Source of the DNA: Paenibacillus periandrae
GTDB taxonomy: Bacteria > Bacillota > Bacilli > Paenibacillales > NBRC-103111
DNA length: 64,000 nucleotides
NCBI RefSeq assembly: GCF_022458865.1
Contig: NZ_JAJNMU010000032.1
Span: forward strand, 36,872-100,871
Direction: 5' to 3'
Shown here: positions 7,897 through 16,607 of the stretch, one piece after another
Layout of the letters: each line of letters opens with the position of its first letter
Position numbering within the stretch: position 1 is the stretch's first letter
Notes under the pieces: model-generated
Databases searched by the model: none
Told to the model about the DNA's origin: nothing
The model's input: only the letters and a program-made list of their open reading frames with translations
Program-made: the position numbers and the translations under genes

Positions 7897-10230
7897 CTAT
7901 GCTTTGTTAGGAATTCTGGTATCGATCTCGCAATCCGCGACTACCAGCACATCCATATGCCTTGCGCGGCGCAGCAAATTTTTCACTATCGAGCCTTGCC
8001 ACAGCTCCTTCCAGATCGATAGCCTGGACTGTCCCATAATAATCTGTGTGGTTTTGTACACATTTGCCTTGCTTACCAAAGCCTCGGGTATTTGCTTGCG
8101 ATGCTCAGCCTTCAGCGTTTCAAAGGTTCCACCCAAGCGGCTTGTCAGCTTCCTTAGCGCCTCAACCCGCTCCATTAATTCGTCTGTGGACGAGATTTGC
8201 ACATAGGTGACATACCAGGCCGCCTTTAATCTATGGGCAATTCGAAAGCCTCGACGTATCAAGCGCTCTGCCTGTGGGGTAGCATCAATACATACATAAA
8301 TAACCTCCTGCCTCCGCCAAGGACCACGCAGAGAATTGCTTCTCTCCCACGATTCCAGACGTTCATCCACATCGTCCGCAATCTCTCGCAGGGCCAGCTC
8401 CCTCAAGGCAATCAGGTTCACGGTTTTAAAAAAATTGCTAATGGCTTGATCCACCTTATCCATCGCATAGATTTTGCCTTCTCTCATCCGCTGCTGCAGC
8501 GATTGCGGCGTCACATCGATCAGCTGTACCTCGTCAGCAAGTCTCAGAATATGATCCGGAACCGTCTCCCTGACACGGACTCCCGTAATTTGCTCTATAG
8601 CATCATTCAGGCTTTCCAGATGCTGCACGTTGACCGTTGAAATGACGGAGATCCCTGCCGCCAAAATATCAAGCACATCCTCGTACCTTTTCTTATTTTT
8701 ACTTCCCGGTACATTCGTATGTGCCAATTCATCGACAAGAACCACATCCGGATTACGCCGGATCACTTCCTCTGCATCCATTTCCTCCAGACGAGTTCCC
8801 CGATAATCCATAACCTTACGTGGAATCAGCTCCAATACGCCGATCTGTGCTGCCGTTTCCTTGCGACCGTGTGTTTCCAGCAGACCAATCAGCACCTGAA
8901 TTCCTTTTTTATCGAGATCGTTGCCATCACGCAGCATGGTGTACGTTTTGCCCACGCCCGGTGCAGCGCCTATATACACTTTGAATGTTCCGCGTTTGAT
9001 CTGCATAATTTTGCGTTCAACCTCCTGAGAGCTCAAACGGCGGAACCACTCTTCCTCTTCCTTAGGTTTCGATAGCCTGGCAGGCAGAATTCGCTCCCCC
9101 TCATGCTCCGCGCGGTCTGCTACCATGAAGATGTCGATATTTCTCGTTTGCTTCAGCATGTCGTGGACAATAGAGCCTTGCCAGAACTCCACCCAGCGGG
9201 ATTGCTTGGAATGACCCAGAACAATTCGGGTTACGTTATGATCCAGAGCGTACTTAACAAGGACCTTGGGCAGGGAACGGAGGGCACAAAGCGGGAGCTC
9301 ATCGAATTCTCCGCCTACTTTTTTAACCAATTTGACGATGGATCGCTTGAAGGTTGCTTCCACCTTGGACAGCTCTTTTTGAGGATTGACAAAAGTAACC
9401 ACTCGCAAGTCGCCATTCAGACGTTTGGCAATTTGCTGGCCTCTTCGTACGTAGATCGATCCATTCCAATGATACTGCGCTGATACGAGAATACGCTCTG
9501 TTGCACCGGATGGACCGATCAAACCTAACTCATCTCTATGCTTATCCAGAGATTCATTAACACCCTCAGCCATTAAGCGTAAAGACAATTCCCGCAGTAC
9601 AGCCAAATTACCTCTCTTGAATAAAGCAGATCCTTTGCCAAAATGCAGGTGGCCCTCTGCTGCCCGATTTAACAAGGTTTCCGGCGTGGCATCGATCAGT
9701 ACAACTTCATCGGCAATTTCCAGTGTATCTGCAGGTACGGTTTCCTGGGCTTCCACTCCCGTTAATTTCCTGGCTAATTCCGTAACCCCTTCCAGCTCGT
9801 ATACGTTGACTGTTGAGATCACGCTAATCCCGTGATTGATTAAGAATCGAATATCTTCCATACGTGTGGCGTACTGGGCATCCTTGCGATTGCGATGAGC
9901 CAAACCATCTACCAATACAACTTCGGGATTACGTTTAATGAGTGCATCCAGGTTCAAGTCTTTTTTCTCAACATTTTCTTTCATCCAATGTATGCTTGGA
10001 ACCCTCTCCAAATCTCCGATTTGCTCGACCGTTTCGGGACGCTGCATGGTGGACACGGCACATATCACCACGTCGATGCCCTGATTTTTCAAATGCTGAC
10101 CTTCACGCAGCATATGATACGTTTTCCCCGAACCGCTGACCGCACCAATATATACCTTTAATCGACCTCTATGCAGCTTGGAAATCGATAATAAAATCTC
10201 CTCTGGTGTTTTGCGTTTAAAATTTTCCAT
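7897..10230 (-). CDS. Tandem KdpD sensor-domain protein without kinase
   Basis: 777 aa from ATG 10230, chosen because GGAGG lies 5 bases upstream; a more upstream ATG at 10248 would place that site inside the gene. The protein holds two complete KdpD N-terminal modules in tandem. Module 1 has a P-loop GAVSGSGKT at 29-37, VVLVDGLAH at 104-112 and a USP domain at about 246-372. Module 2 has GAAPGVGKT at 421-429, VVLVDELAH at 496-504 and a USP domain at about 643-766. Both USP domains end in a W-x4-QGSIV motif. The membrane, GAF, phosphoacceptor and ATPase domains of full KdpD are absent, and no KdpE is nearby. Module 1 has lost the Glu after the Walker B Asp (VDG against VDE). Kinase-less KdpD proteins are known next to kdp operons, and the KdpD USP domain binds c-di-AMP in Staphylococcus aureus. 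A role as a c-di-AMP-responsive partner of the pump is inference. Confidence 0.9.
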   Translation of the reverse strand: MENFKRKTPEEILLSISKLHRGRLKVYIGAVSGSGKTYHMLREGQHLKNQGIDVVICAVSTMQRPETVEQIGDLERVPSIHWMKENVEKKDLNLDALIKRNPEVVLVDGLAHRNRKDAQYATRMEDIRFLINHGISVISTVNVYELEGVTELARKLTGVEAQETVPADTLEIADEVVLIDATPETLLNRAAEGHLHFGKGSALFKRGNLAVLRELSLRLMAEGVNESLDKHRDELGLIGPSGATERILVSAQYHWNGSIYVRRGQQIAKRLNGDLRVVTFVNPQKELSKVEATFKRSIVKLVKKVGGEFDELPLCALRSLPKVLVKYALDHNVTRIVLGHSKQSRWVEFWQGSIVHDMLKQTRNIDIFMVADRAEHEGERILPARLSKPKEEEEWFRRLSSQEVERKIMQIKRGTFKVYIGAAPGVGKTYTMLRDGNDLDKKGIQVLIGLLETHGRKETAAQIGVLELIPRKVMDYRGTRLEEMDAEEVIRRNPDVVLVDELAHTNVPGSKNKKRYEDVLDILAAGISVISTVNVQHLESLNDAIEQITGVRVRETVPDHILRLADEVQLIDVTPQSLQQRMREGKIYAMDKVDQAISNFFKTVNLIALRELALREIADDVDERLESWERSNSLRGPWRRQEVIYVCIDATPQAERLIRRGFRIAHRLKAAWYVTYVQISSTDELMERVEALRKLTSRLGGTFETLKAEHRKQIPEALVSKANVYKTTQIIMGQSRLSIWKELWQGSIVKNLLRRARHMDVLVVADCEIDTRIPNKA

Positions 10231-10289
10231 GAACGCCTCCATGCACATTGATTCGATCCTTTATATGTATCCACTCATAGGATGAGGAA

Positions 10290-10334
10290 AAGGAAAAGCC
10301 TGATAAAGCCATAGCTTTACCAGAACTTTTCCTT
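10290..10334 (-). other. Stem-loop between kdpC and the KdpD-like gene
   Basis: The outer arms AAGGAAAAG and CTTTTCCTT pair over 9 bp and an inner TAAAGC/GCTTTA pairs over 6 bp, with internal loops between. There is no long T-run, so this is more likely an mRNA processing or stability element than a full terminator. Confidence 0.45.
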
Positions 10335-10344
10335 CAATAAAGAG

Positions 10345-10950
10345 CTACTTCAGCAAGGCGCTCAATGCCAAGTTTAATTTTAACACATTGACCCGGGGTT
10401 CACCGAACAATCCCAAGTCCCTTCCTTCGGTCGTTTGCTCTACAAGCTGCTGCAGCTTGGCTTCGGGAATTCCGTTCAGCTTGCTGATTCTTGGAATCTG
10501 AACGAGAGCCGATTGCGGGCTGATATGCGGATCAAGTCCCGAGCCCGAGTTGGTAATCAGATCAATCGGCAGTTGACTTACGGGAACAGCGGGATTGTTG
10601 GTCTTCCAGTCCTCAATCGATTCCTGTGTTCGCTTCAGCATGTCAGGATTGGATGCCGCATAGTTATTGGACCCTGAGGCCTCTGCCTTGTAATCAATAC
10701 TAGATACTCGGCCTTGAAAGTATTTGGGATCAGCAAACTTTTGTCCGATCAATTCCGAGCCCACGATCTGTCCCTTACTGTTGTAAATCATACTGCCGTT
10801 CGCATTTGCGGGCATCAGCACCTGTGCGACCCCGGTGCATACCAGAGGATAAATGATTCCACAACATACAAGAAATACTAGACTAACCCGAATCACGATT
10901 CCCAAAGAAAAGCTTGCTGTGTTTGACGCAGCATGTGCCGATTTATCCAT
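10345..10950 (-). CDS. kdpC: KdpC, potassium-transporting ATPase subunit C
   Basis: 201 aa with an N-terminal anchor helix near residues 16-40 and the periplasmic-type KdpC domain (YFQGRVSSIDYKA, NPDML, SGSGLDPHISP). The start at 10950 is preceded by AGAGGG; an upstream ATG at 11034 would add 28 residues foreign to the family. KdpC stabilises the KdpFABC complex and favours potassium loading. It follows kdpB directly. Confidence 0.95.
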   Translation of the reverse strand: MDKSAHAASNTASFSLGIVIRVSLVFLVCCGIIYPLVCTGVAQVLMPANANGSMIYNSKGQIVGSELIGQKFADPKYFQGRVSSIDYKAEASGSNNYAASNPDMLKRTQESIEDWKTNNPAVPVSQLPIDLITNSGSGLDPHISPQSALVQIPRISKLNGIPEAKLQQLVEQTTEGRDLGLFGEPRVNVLKLNLALSALLK

Positions 10951-11041
10951 TCTTTTATACCCTCTTTTCTGATAGATGTTGATACAATAGCACCAAAAGT
11001 CCGGTGAATAAGTCCCGCTACGCTCAAGATTCACCGTACTT

Positions 11042-13072
11042 CTAAATCCATAAATGCACCATCAGATCAATAAGCTTGATGCCTAAGAACGGCACTACGA
11101 TCCCGCCAAATCCATAAATAAACAGATTGCGCTGCAGGAGCTTATTTGAGCTCATCGGTTTATAGCCAACCCCTCGCATAGCAAGCGGGATCAAGAGCGG
11201 AATAATAATAGCATTGAAGACCAAAGCGGACAAAATCGCTGACAATGGGGAGCCGAGCCTCATAACATTGAGTGCCTCCATCTGTGGAATCGCGAGCGTA
11301 AACATAGCCGGAATGATAGCGAAATATTTGGCCACATCGTTAGCGATACTAAAGGTTGTCAAAGCACCACGCGTCATCAGCAGCTGCTTGCCAATGGCCA
11401 CGACCTCGATAATTTTGGATGGGTCCGAATCCAGATCAACCATGTTGGCTGCTTCTTTGGCGGCTGTCGTACCGCTGTTCATCGCAAGCCCTACATCTGC
11501 TTGGGCAAGTGCCGGGGCATCATTTGTGCCGTCTCCAGTCATTGCAACGAGCTTTCCTTCCGCTTGCTCTTTACGGATAACGGCAATTTTATCCTCGGGC
11601 TTGCTCTCGGCTATAAACTCATCCACACCAGCCTCGCGGGCAATGGTAGCTGCAGTAAGCGGATTGTCACCCGTACACATGATCGTTTTGATACCCATCC
11701 GGCGGAGCTGCTCAAACCGCTCCTTCATCCCCGGCTTCACGGTGTCCTTCAAATAAATCAGCCCAAGAATATGGTTATCGACTGCTACAGCGAGCGGTGT
11801 ACCGCCCTCTGAGGCAATCGCGTTGCCTTTGAGCTCCAGATCAATAGGAACGGCTCCCCCTTGAGATTCCACCCATTTTCTTACCGAATCCACAGCTCCC
11901 TTGCGTACCTTACGTCCATCTGACAAATCGATCCCGCTCATCCGTGTTTCCGCTTTAAACTCGATAAATATCCCGTCCTTGGCAATCGAGCTGTCATAGG
12001 CTATTCCTTGCTTTTTCATTAATTCAAGCACAGAACGTCCTTCCGGAGTTTCATCCTTGAGGGAGCTAATCGCAGCCCATTCACCCAAAACCGCCACATT
12101 CTCGGAATCTACAGGAGTAAATTCGCTGGCCATCCGGTTACCGAATGTAATCGTTCCTGTTTTATCCAAAATCATCGTATTAATATCCCCAGCGGCTTCG
12201 ACCGCTTTACCTGACATTGCGAGAACATTAAACTGAGTCACGCGGTCCATCCCTGCAATCCCGATAGCTGACAGTAAACCGCCAATTGTCGTGGGGATCA
12301 GGCATACCAGCAAAGAAATCAATACCGGTATATCCAATTGAATGTCCAGATATTTGGCGATCGGAGCCAAGGTGACGACAACAATAAGGAAAATCAACGT
12401 CAAGCTGGTGAGCAGCGTGTTCAGTGCAATTTCATTCGGTGTTTTTTGCCGCTTGGCGCCCTCAACCAAAGCAATCATCCGGTCGATAAACGATTCTCCA
12501 GGATCATTCGTAATTCTCACCTTGATTTTGTCGCTGACAACACGGGTACCGCCTGTTACCGAATTGAAGTCGCCTCCTGCTTCCTTAATTACCGGAGCCG
12601 ATTCCCCTGTAATGGCGGATTCGTCTACAGAAGCCAATCCTTCAATCACTTCTCCATCGCCCGGTATCATTTCTCCTTGAGAAACAACGACGATATCTCC
12701 TTTACGCAGCTCGGTGGACGGAATCAGCTTCAATCCACCGTTCACCACTTTATTGGCGCTGATCTCTTTTTTTGATTGTTTCAGTGAATCAGCTTGTGCT
12801 TTCCCGCGGCCTTCAGCAAGTGCTTCTGCAAAATTCGCAAACAGCAGAGTGAAGAGCAGAATCGCAAATACAGTTACGTTAAAACCCATACTTTGACCCG
12901 TACCAAAATATCCTGGAAAAATCGTCATCAGCAGCACGATCAAGGTGCCAACCTCAACAACAAACATGACCGGATTTTTCATCATCGTCATCGGATTCAG
13001 CTTCACAAAGCTGTCTTTGACGGCATTGCGAAGGATGTCACCAGATAAGCTTTTTTTTCTATTGGTTTGCAT
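11042..13072 (-). CDS. kdpB: KdpB, potassium-transporting P-type ATPase subunit
   Basis: 676 aa, normal length. It has the actuator TGES at 155-158, phosphorylated D303 in ILDKTGT, the CTGDN and MTGDGTNDAPALAQADVG hinge motifs, and the KdpB-specific GESFIDRMIALVEGAKRQKT segment. It hydrolyses ATP to power high-affinity potassium uptake with KdpA. It is in a compact operon with kdpA and kdpC. Confidence 0.97.
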   Translation of the reverse strand: MQTNRKKSLSGDILRNAVKDSFVKLNPMTMMKNPVMFVVEVGTLIVLLMTIFPGYFGTGQSMGFNVTVFAILLFTLLFANFAEALAEGRGKAQADSLKQSKKEISANKVVNGGLKLIPSTELRKGDIVVVSQGEMIPGDGEVIEGLASVDESAITGESAPVIKEAGGDFNSVTGGTRVVSDKIKVRITNDPGESFIDRMIALVEGAKRQKTPNEIALNTLLTSLTLIFLIVVVTLAPIAKYLDIQLDIPVLISLLVCLIPTTIGGLLSAIGIAGMDRVTQFNVLAMSGKAVEAAGDINTMILDKTGTITFGNRMASEFTPVDSENVAVLGEWAAISSLKDETPEGRSVLELMKKQGIAYDSSIAKDGIFIEFKAETRMSGIDLSDGRKVRKGAVDSVRKWVESQGGAVPIDLELKGNAIASEGGTPLAVAVDNHILGLIYLKDTVKPGMKERFEQLRRMGIKTIMCTGDNPLTAATIAREAGVDEFIAESKPEDKIAVIRKEQAEGKLVAMTGDGTNDAPALAQADVGLAMNSGTTAAKEAANMVDLDSDPSKIIEVVAIGKQLLMTRGALTTFSIANDVAKYFAIIPAMFTLAIPQMEALNVMRLGSPLSAILSALVFNAIIIPLLIPLAMRGVGYKPMSSNKLLQRNLFIYGFGGIVVPFLGIKLIDLMVHLWI

Positions 13073-13093
13073 GATTCATGTCCACTCCTTCCA

Positions 13094-14773
13094 TTAACGA
13101 ATCGTCAAATGCTCGGCTATCGGGCCCAATACAATACTAGGCAAGAACGTCAGAGCGCCTATAATTAAAACAGTTCCTATTAGAATACCAGCGAACAAAC
13201 GGTTATCTGTGCGAAAAGTTCCGATGGTTTCGGGAACCCACTGCTTGCGCAGCATCGATCCTGCTACCGCCAGCATCGCTACCATCGAAATATAGCGGCC
13301 GAACAGCATCACAACTCCCGTAGATATATTCCAGAATGGCGTATTATCGCCCAATCCTTCGAACCCCGAACCATTGTTAGCCGCGGACGATGTATATTCA
13401 TACAAAACTTGTGAAATGCCATGAAAGCCCGGATTCGTTATTCCCGCTTTTCCTAAATCAGTAGCCAGCGCAATTGCCGTTGATGCCAAAATAATGAGCG
13501 GATGCGCCAGAATCGCAATAGCAATCAGCTTGATTTCGCGTGCTTCTATTTTTCGACCGAGAAACTCCGGTGTCCGACCGACCATTAACCCCGCCAGGAA
13601 TACCGCCAATATCGCATACATCAGCATATTAACCAACCCAACGCCCTTACCGCCAAACACACAGTTCAGCATCATGAGAGCCATTGGCGTGATGCCGCCA
13701 AGCGGTGTCAGTGTATCGTGCATCGTATTGACACTGCCGGTTGTCGCCGCTGTCGTTACCGTAGCGAACAGTGCCGATTGCGGGATGCCAAAACGGACCT
13801 CTTTCCCTTCCATGCTGCCCTGTGCTGCATCGATGCCCAGCCTATTCAACACTGGATTACCGCTCGACTCCGCAGCATAAATAAGCGACAGAAACACGAC
13901 GAACAGGATCATCATCGAGGAAAAAATAACCCAGCCCTGCTTGCGGTTTTTGGCAAACAAGCCGTACGTGTAAGGAAGCGCAGCAGCTAAAACCCACATC
14001 GATAAAATTTCAATCACATTGGTCAGCGGATTCGGATTTTCAAACGGATGAGCCGAGTTCACTCCAAAAAATCCGCCGCCGTTCGTACCGATATGCTTGA
14101 TCGATTCCAGCGCTGCCACCGGTCCGATAGCAATTTGCTGCTCAGCACCCTCCAGCGTCGTTGCGGTTATTGCAGGCTGCAGTGTCAGCGGAACCTGAAG
14201 AGCCACAAGCAAAAGAGTCACTACAAAAGCAAACGGGAAAAATACACGAATATGCGCTTTGACAAAATCCTCAAAAAAGTTGCCTATCGTTTCCCCTTTA
14301 CTCGTAATTCCTCTGACAAAGGCAATGGCTACAGAAAACCCGGTCGCTGCCGAGGTGAACATCATCATCATAATGACAGCCATCTGCGAAAAATAAGACA
14401 AGCCGGACTCCCCGCTGTAATGCTGCAGGTTCGTGTTGGTCATAAAGCTGATGACCGTATTGAAGGTCAACGTTTCTTCCATATTGTCAATCCCGTTCGG
14501 ATTGAGCGGCAAATACTTTTGCAGTCTCAAAATCAAATAGCTTATGACCACGAGTACGATATTCGTAACGATAAAGCTGAGCGCGTAGGTTTTCCAGGTC
14601 ATACCCCTTCGTTCCTTTAAACCAATCATCGCAAAAATCGGTCTTTCGATGAATCCGAACCACTTGTCAGTCCGATTCGCTTCATTAGAGAACACGTTAT
14701 AGAGATAGGTACCTACTGGTTTTACCAGCAGCACCAAAATGACAATCACGACGGCAATTTGCAAAATGCCCAT
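13094..14773 (-). CDS. kdpA: KdpA, potassium-binding channel subunit
   Basis: 559 aa with about ten membrane segments and the repeated selectivity-loop elements of KdpA (TNTNLQHYSGE, GTNGGGFFGVNS, TTGSVN, ANNGSGFEGL). It forms the potassium entry path of the Kdp pump. AGGAGG lies just upstream of the ATG, directly beside the first hairpin of the repeat array at 14793-14904, so the array sits in the 5' region of this gene. Confidence 0.97.
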   Translation of the reverse strand: MGILQIAVVIVILVLLVKPVGTYLYNVFSNEANRTDKWFGFIERPIFAMIGLKERRGMTWKTYALSFIVTNIVLVVISYLILRLQKYLPLNPNGIDNMEETLTFNTVISFMTNTNLQHYSGESGLSYFSQMAVIMMMMFTSAATGFSVAIAFVRGITSKGETIGNFFEDFVKAHIRVFFPFAFVVTLLLVALQVPLTLQPAITATTLEGAEQQIAIGPVAALESIKHIGTNGGGFFGVNSAHPFENPNPLTNVIEILSMWVLAAALPYTYGLFAKNRKQGWVIFSSMMILFVVFLSLIYAAESSGNPVLNRLGIDAAQGSMEGKEVRFGIPQSALFATVTTAATTGSVNTMHDTLTPLGGITPMALMMLNCVFGGKGVGLVNMLMYAILAVFLAGLMVGRTPEFLGRKIEAREIKLIAIAILAHPLIILASTAIALATDLGKAGITNPGFHGISQVLYEYTSSAANNGSGFEGLGDNTPFWNISTGVVMLFGRYISMVAMLAVAGSMLRKQWVPETIGTFRTDNRLFAGILIGTVLIIGALTFLPSIVLGPIAEHLTIR

Positions 14774-14792
14774 TTGTTTGTTTCCTCCTCAG

Positions 14793-14904
14793 AGTTTTCG
14801 TAAGAAAACTTTCTTCGTAAGCATGTGCTGAGTTTTGCTTTAGCAAAACTGACTTCGTAAGCATGTGCTGAGTTTTGCTTTAGCAAAACTGACTTCGTAA
14901 GCAT
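14793..14904. repeat. Hairpin array 1, between kdpF and kdpA
   Basis: Three short palindromic hairpins sit at 14793-14810 (AGTTTTC-GTAA-GAAAACT), 14831-14850 and 14871-14890 (both AGTTTTGC-TTTA-GCAAAACT). They are joined by near-identical 20-base linkers carrying TTCGTAAGCATGTGCTG, with a period of 38-40 bp. The same linker core (TCGTAAGCAT) joins the hairpins of array 2 at 15200-15331, but the stems there differ. Confidence 0.85.
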
Positions 14905-14998
14905 TGGTAAAAGGGTCCGCTGCACGGTCAGATCATTCTTCCGATCGCTGTTGTCGCCAGATTTCTTGATTGTGTAAGACAATTAGACCACTCATTTA

Positions 14999-15076
14999 TT
15001 AAAATTTTTCTGGATTAACCAAGGCGTAGGCCAGGTAAATAAAAATAAATATTGTAAAAATAATGACAACGATCAT
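14999..15076 (-). CDS. kdpF: KdpF, small potassium-pump membrane subunit
   Basis: 25-aa hydrophobic peptide with a single helix, then the typical YLAYALVNPEKF ending of KdpF. Its ATG overlaps the stop of the preceding 36-aa gene (ATGA), and GGAGG lies 12 bases upstream. KdpF stabilises the KdpABC complex. About 225 bp containing the hairpin array separate it from kdpA, which is unusual for this normally tight operon. Confidence 0.9.
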   Translation of the reverse strand: MIVVIIFTIFIFIYLAYALVNPEKF

Positions 15077-15183
15077 AAACGCTCGCCTCCTGAGTCTTCA
15101 GTAACACGTCCGCACCACAACAAAAATCCACTGAACAGCGCGTAAGCAATGGCTAGCATCAGTACCATATATAGATCCAACAT
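15073..15183 (-). CDS. 36-aa membrane peptide upstream of kdpF
   Basis: Starts at ATG 15183 behind AGGAGGGG. It encodes MLDLYMVLMLAIAYALFSGF followed by a short polar tail (CGRVTEDSGG). One membrane helix is predicted. Its stop overlaps the kdpF start, indicating coupled translation. The function is unknown; tight coupling to kdpF suggests an extra small subunit or regulator of the pump (inference). Confidence 0.75.
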   Translation of the reverse strand: MLDLYMVLMLAIAYALFSGFLLWCGRVTEDSGGERL

Positions 15184-15199
15184 GGTTACCCCTCCTAAT

Positions 15200-15331
15200 A
15201 GCTTCCGAATGGAAGCTTACATCGTAAGCATTATCTGAGCTTCCTTTAGGAAGCTTGCATCGTAAGCATAATCTGAGCTTCCTTTAGGAAGCCTGCATCG
15301 TAAGCATATTCCTAGCTTCCGAATGGAAGCT
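15200..15331. repeat. Hairpin array 2, upstream of the 36-aa peptide gene
   Basis: Four hairpins start at 15200, 15238, 15276 and 15314, an exact 38-bp period. The outer two have the loop GAAT (AGCTTCC-GAAT-GGAAGCT) and the inner two TTTA (AGCTTCC-TTTA-GGAAGC). Linkers carry CATCGTAAGCAT. The array lies in the kdp transcript between the 135-aa gene and the 36-aa gene. Confidence 0.85.
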
Positions 15332-15336
15332 GGCAC

Positions 15337-15744
15337 TTATTTCACATGTGTTTGAATTAAAAAGGAAACATCCTCGCTCGTCGTATGAATCACATAGGCA
15401 GCACCGAGTCCTTTATAAACCAGACGTGGGTTACTCGTATGGGTGATGACATAAATAGGCTTGGAGGTCCATCTGCGACACATTTGGATATAACGGCAGC
15501 ACAGATTCAGGCTTCGCTCAAAAATAAACACCTTCCCGATAGTAAACTCTGGAAGAGTCCAGTTGATTTGTTCTGTAGTATCTACCATTACAATATTTTT
15601 TACACCAATATTGACCAGTCTTTGCTTTTCTCCCTGGTTGTTGGCAATAGCTGCACAACGCAAGCCTTGCTTCAGCAATTGAAGGATGAAGCCTTCTCCC
15701 GTTTTATTGGGTGCCGAAACCAATATGACTTCCTGTTGTTCCAT
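15337..15744 (-). CDS. Unrecognised 135-aa protein, first gene of the kdp operon
   Basis: Starts behind AGGAGGA and is the first gene after the c-di-AMP riboswitch and its terminator. No signal peptide or membrane helix is seen. The start (VILVSAPNKTGEGFILQLLK) and the alternating strand/helix pattern resemble a small Rossmann-like or NAD-binding fold without a standard GxGxxG. An RCK-like regulatory domain would fit the potassium context but is not demonstrated. It probably acts in the cytosol with the Kdp system. Confidence 0.75.
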   Translation of the reverse strand: MEQQEVILVSAPNKTGEGFILQLLKQGLRCAAIANNQGEKQRLVNIGVKNIVMVDTTEQINWTLPEFTIGKVFIFERSLNLCCRYIQMCRRWTSKPIYVITHTSNPRLVYKGLGAAYVIHTTSEDVSFLIQTHVK

Positions 15745-15780
15745 TTCAATCTTCCTCCTATGATGTCAACAAGGAGACAA

Positions 15781-15825
15781 CAAAAAGAAGCCTACGAAAA
15801 GAGCGGAACTCTTCTCGTGGCTTCT
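15781..15825 (-). terminator. Terminator of the kdp-side riboswitch
   Basis: A long stem (AGAAGCC-ACGA-GAAGAG against CTCTTTTCGT-A-GGCTTCT) is followed on the minus strand by TTTTTG. It lies just after the riboswitch aptamer and before the 135-aa gene, the expected place for a ligand-controlled transcription terminator. Confidence 0.85.
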
Positions 15826-15874
15826 GAAAACACAGTTATACAAACCGTGTCTTACGCACGACAATTGTTGCCTC

Positions 15875-16042
15875 TCCCTATACGCTTACGAGGTTAGCTG
15901 TCGGATTCGGGCTAGAGAGTAGCCCTACCTATGGGTATGCGTTAGCATGCCTTAAGGATTCACCCCATGAAGCTCGTGTATCTGACTACGAATTAACGAA
16001 TCAGGTATTACGCGCTTCTTTGGTTCCCCCGTTCCTTTTAAA
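15875..16042 (-). promoter_or_regulatory. ydaO-type c-di-AMP riboswitch, controls kdp operon
   Basis: On the minus strand the conserved blocks occur in order: AACGGGGGAACC, GGGGTGAATCC, GGTAGGG, CCCGAATCCGACAGC and TAACCTCGTAAGCG. This is the ydaO/yuaA class, which binds c-di-AMP and usually turns expression off when the ligand is high. A c-di-AMP riboswitch on kdp is known in Bacillus thuringiensis. Edges are approximate. Confidence 0.93.
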
Positions 16043-16185
16043 TTCAAGGACTCAGCGATCAAGTGCATGTTTCATTTTCAATTACAGACGATCCCTACAA
16101 ATCTGCATTTCATATATACCTCATGGTCGTTGAACACGATCACAAGCTTTCATTATCCTCTCTCATAAAAACGACGCTCTCGACC

Positions 16186-16207
16186 CCCTATGAACCGGTT
16201 CATAGGG
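16186..16207. promoter_or_regulatory. Perfect 22-bp palindrome between the two riboswitches
   Basis: CCCTATGAACC is followed directly by its reverse complement GGTTCATAGGG, with no loop. No T-run follows on either strand, so it is more like a dimeric regulator's operator than a terminator. It lies upstream of the kdp-side riboswitch. Confidence 0.5.
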
Positions 16208-16514
16208 CTGAGGATGTTCAGCCGTTACTTGGAAAACTTTGTTTCGAATCATGAGTTGTATCATACGCCAGCCGCTTAACACTGTAAATAAATACCGCAT
16301 GGCATACAAGGCTATAATTGACTTGCATGACATCCAAATCCTTTTCATGCTCTCGATATCTGCATCCATCTCTCGATATCTCCATTTTACGAAGATAAAT
16401 TCAAATACCCAGCATGAGCTAGCATACATATAGATAATAAAGGGAAATCAGGCTTGATTCCGCTTTCATCGACCTTTTAAGCAAAAAAGGCTTAATTATG
16501 ATGCGGATTGGGGT

Positions 16515-16543
16515 TTTACATTATTTAACGGCCAGCGTATGAT
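16515..16543 (+). promoter_or_regulatory. Sigma-A promoter for second riboswitch transcript
   Basis: TTTACA, 17-base spacer, TATGAT. The predicted start near 16550 gives a leader of about 220 bases before the aptamer; that extra leader holds the inverted-repeat element. Confidence 0.6.
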
Positions 16544-16607
16544 ACATTTCATTAACTTAACAACTCCATATCATCCATTATCAACGCTTAATTCCCATAA
16601 GATATGT

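Noticed and set aside
10951..11034. 28-residue N-terminal extension of KdpC
   Set aside because: Family length and the AGAGGG site support ATG 10950.
14746..14982. 78-codon open frame across hairpin array 1
   Set aside because: Its repeated peptide simply mirrors the palindromic repeats; no ribosome site or family match.
14793..15331. Hairpin arrays as a CRISPR
   Set aside because: The linkers are near-identical rather than unique spacers, the units are only about 38-40 bp and no cas gene is present.
16163..16429. 88-codon open frame between the riboswitches
   Set aside because: It spans the 22-bp palindrome, has no ribosome site and no protein-like pattern.
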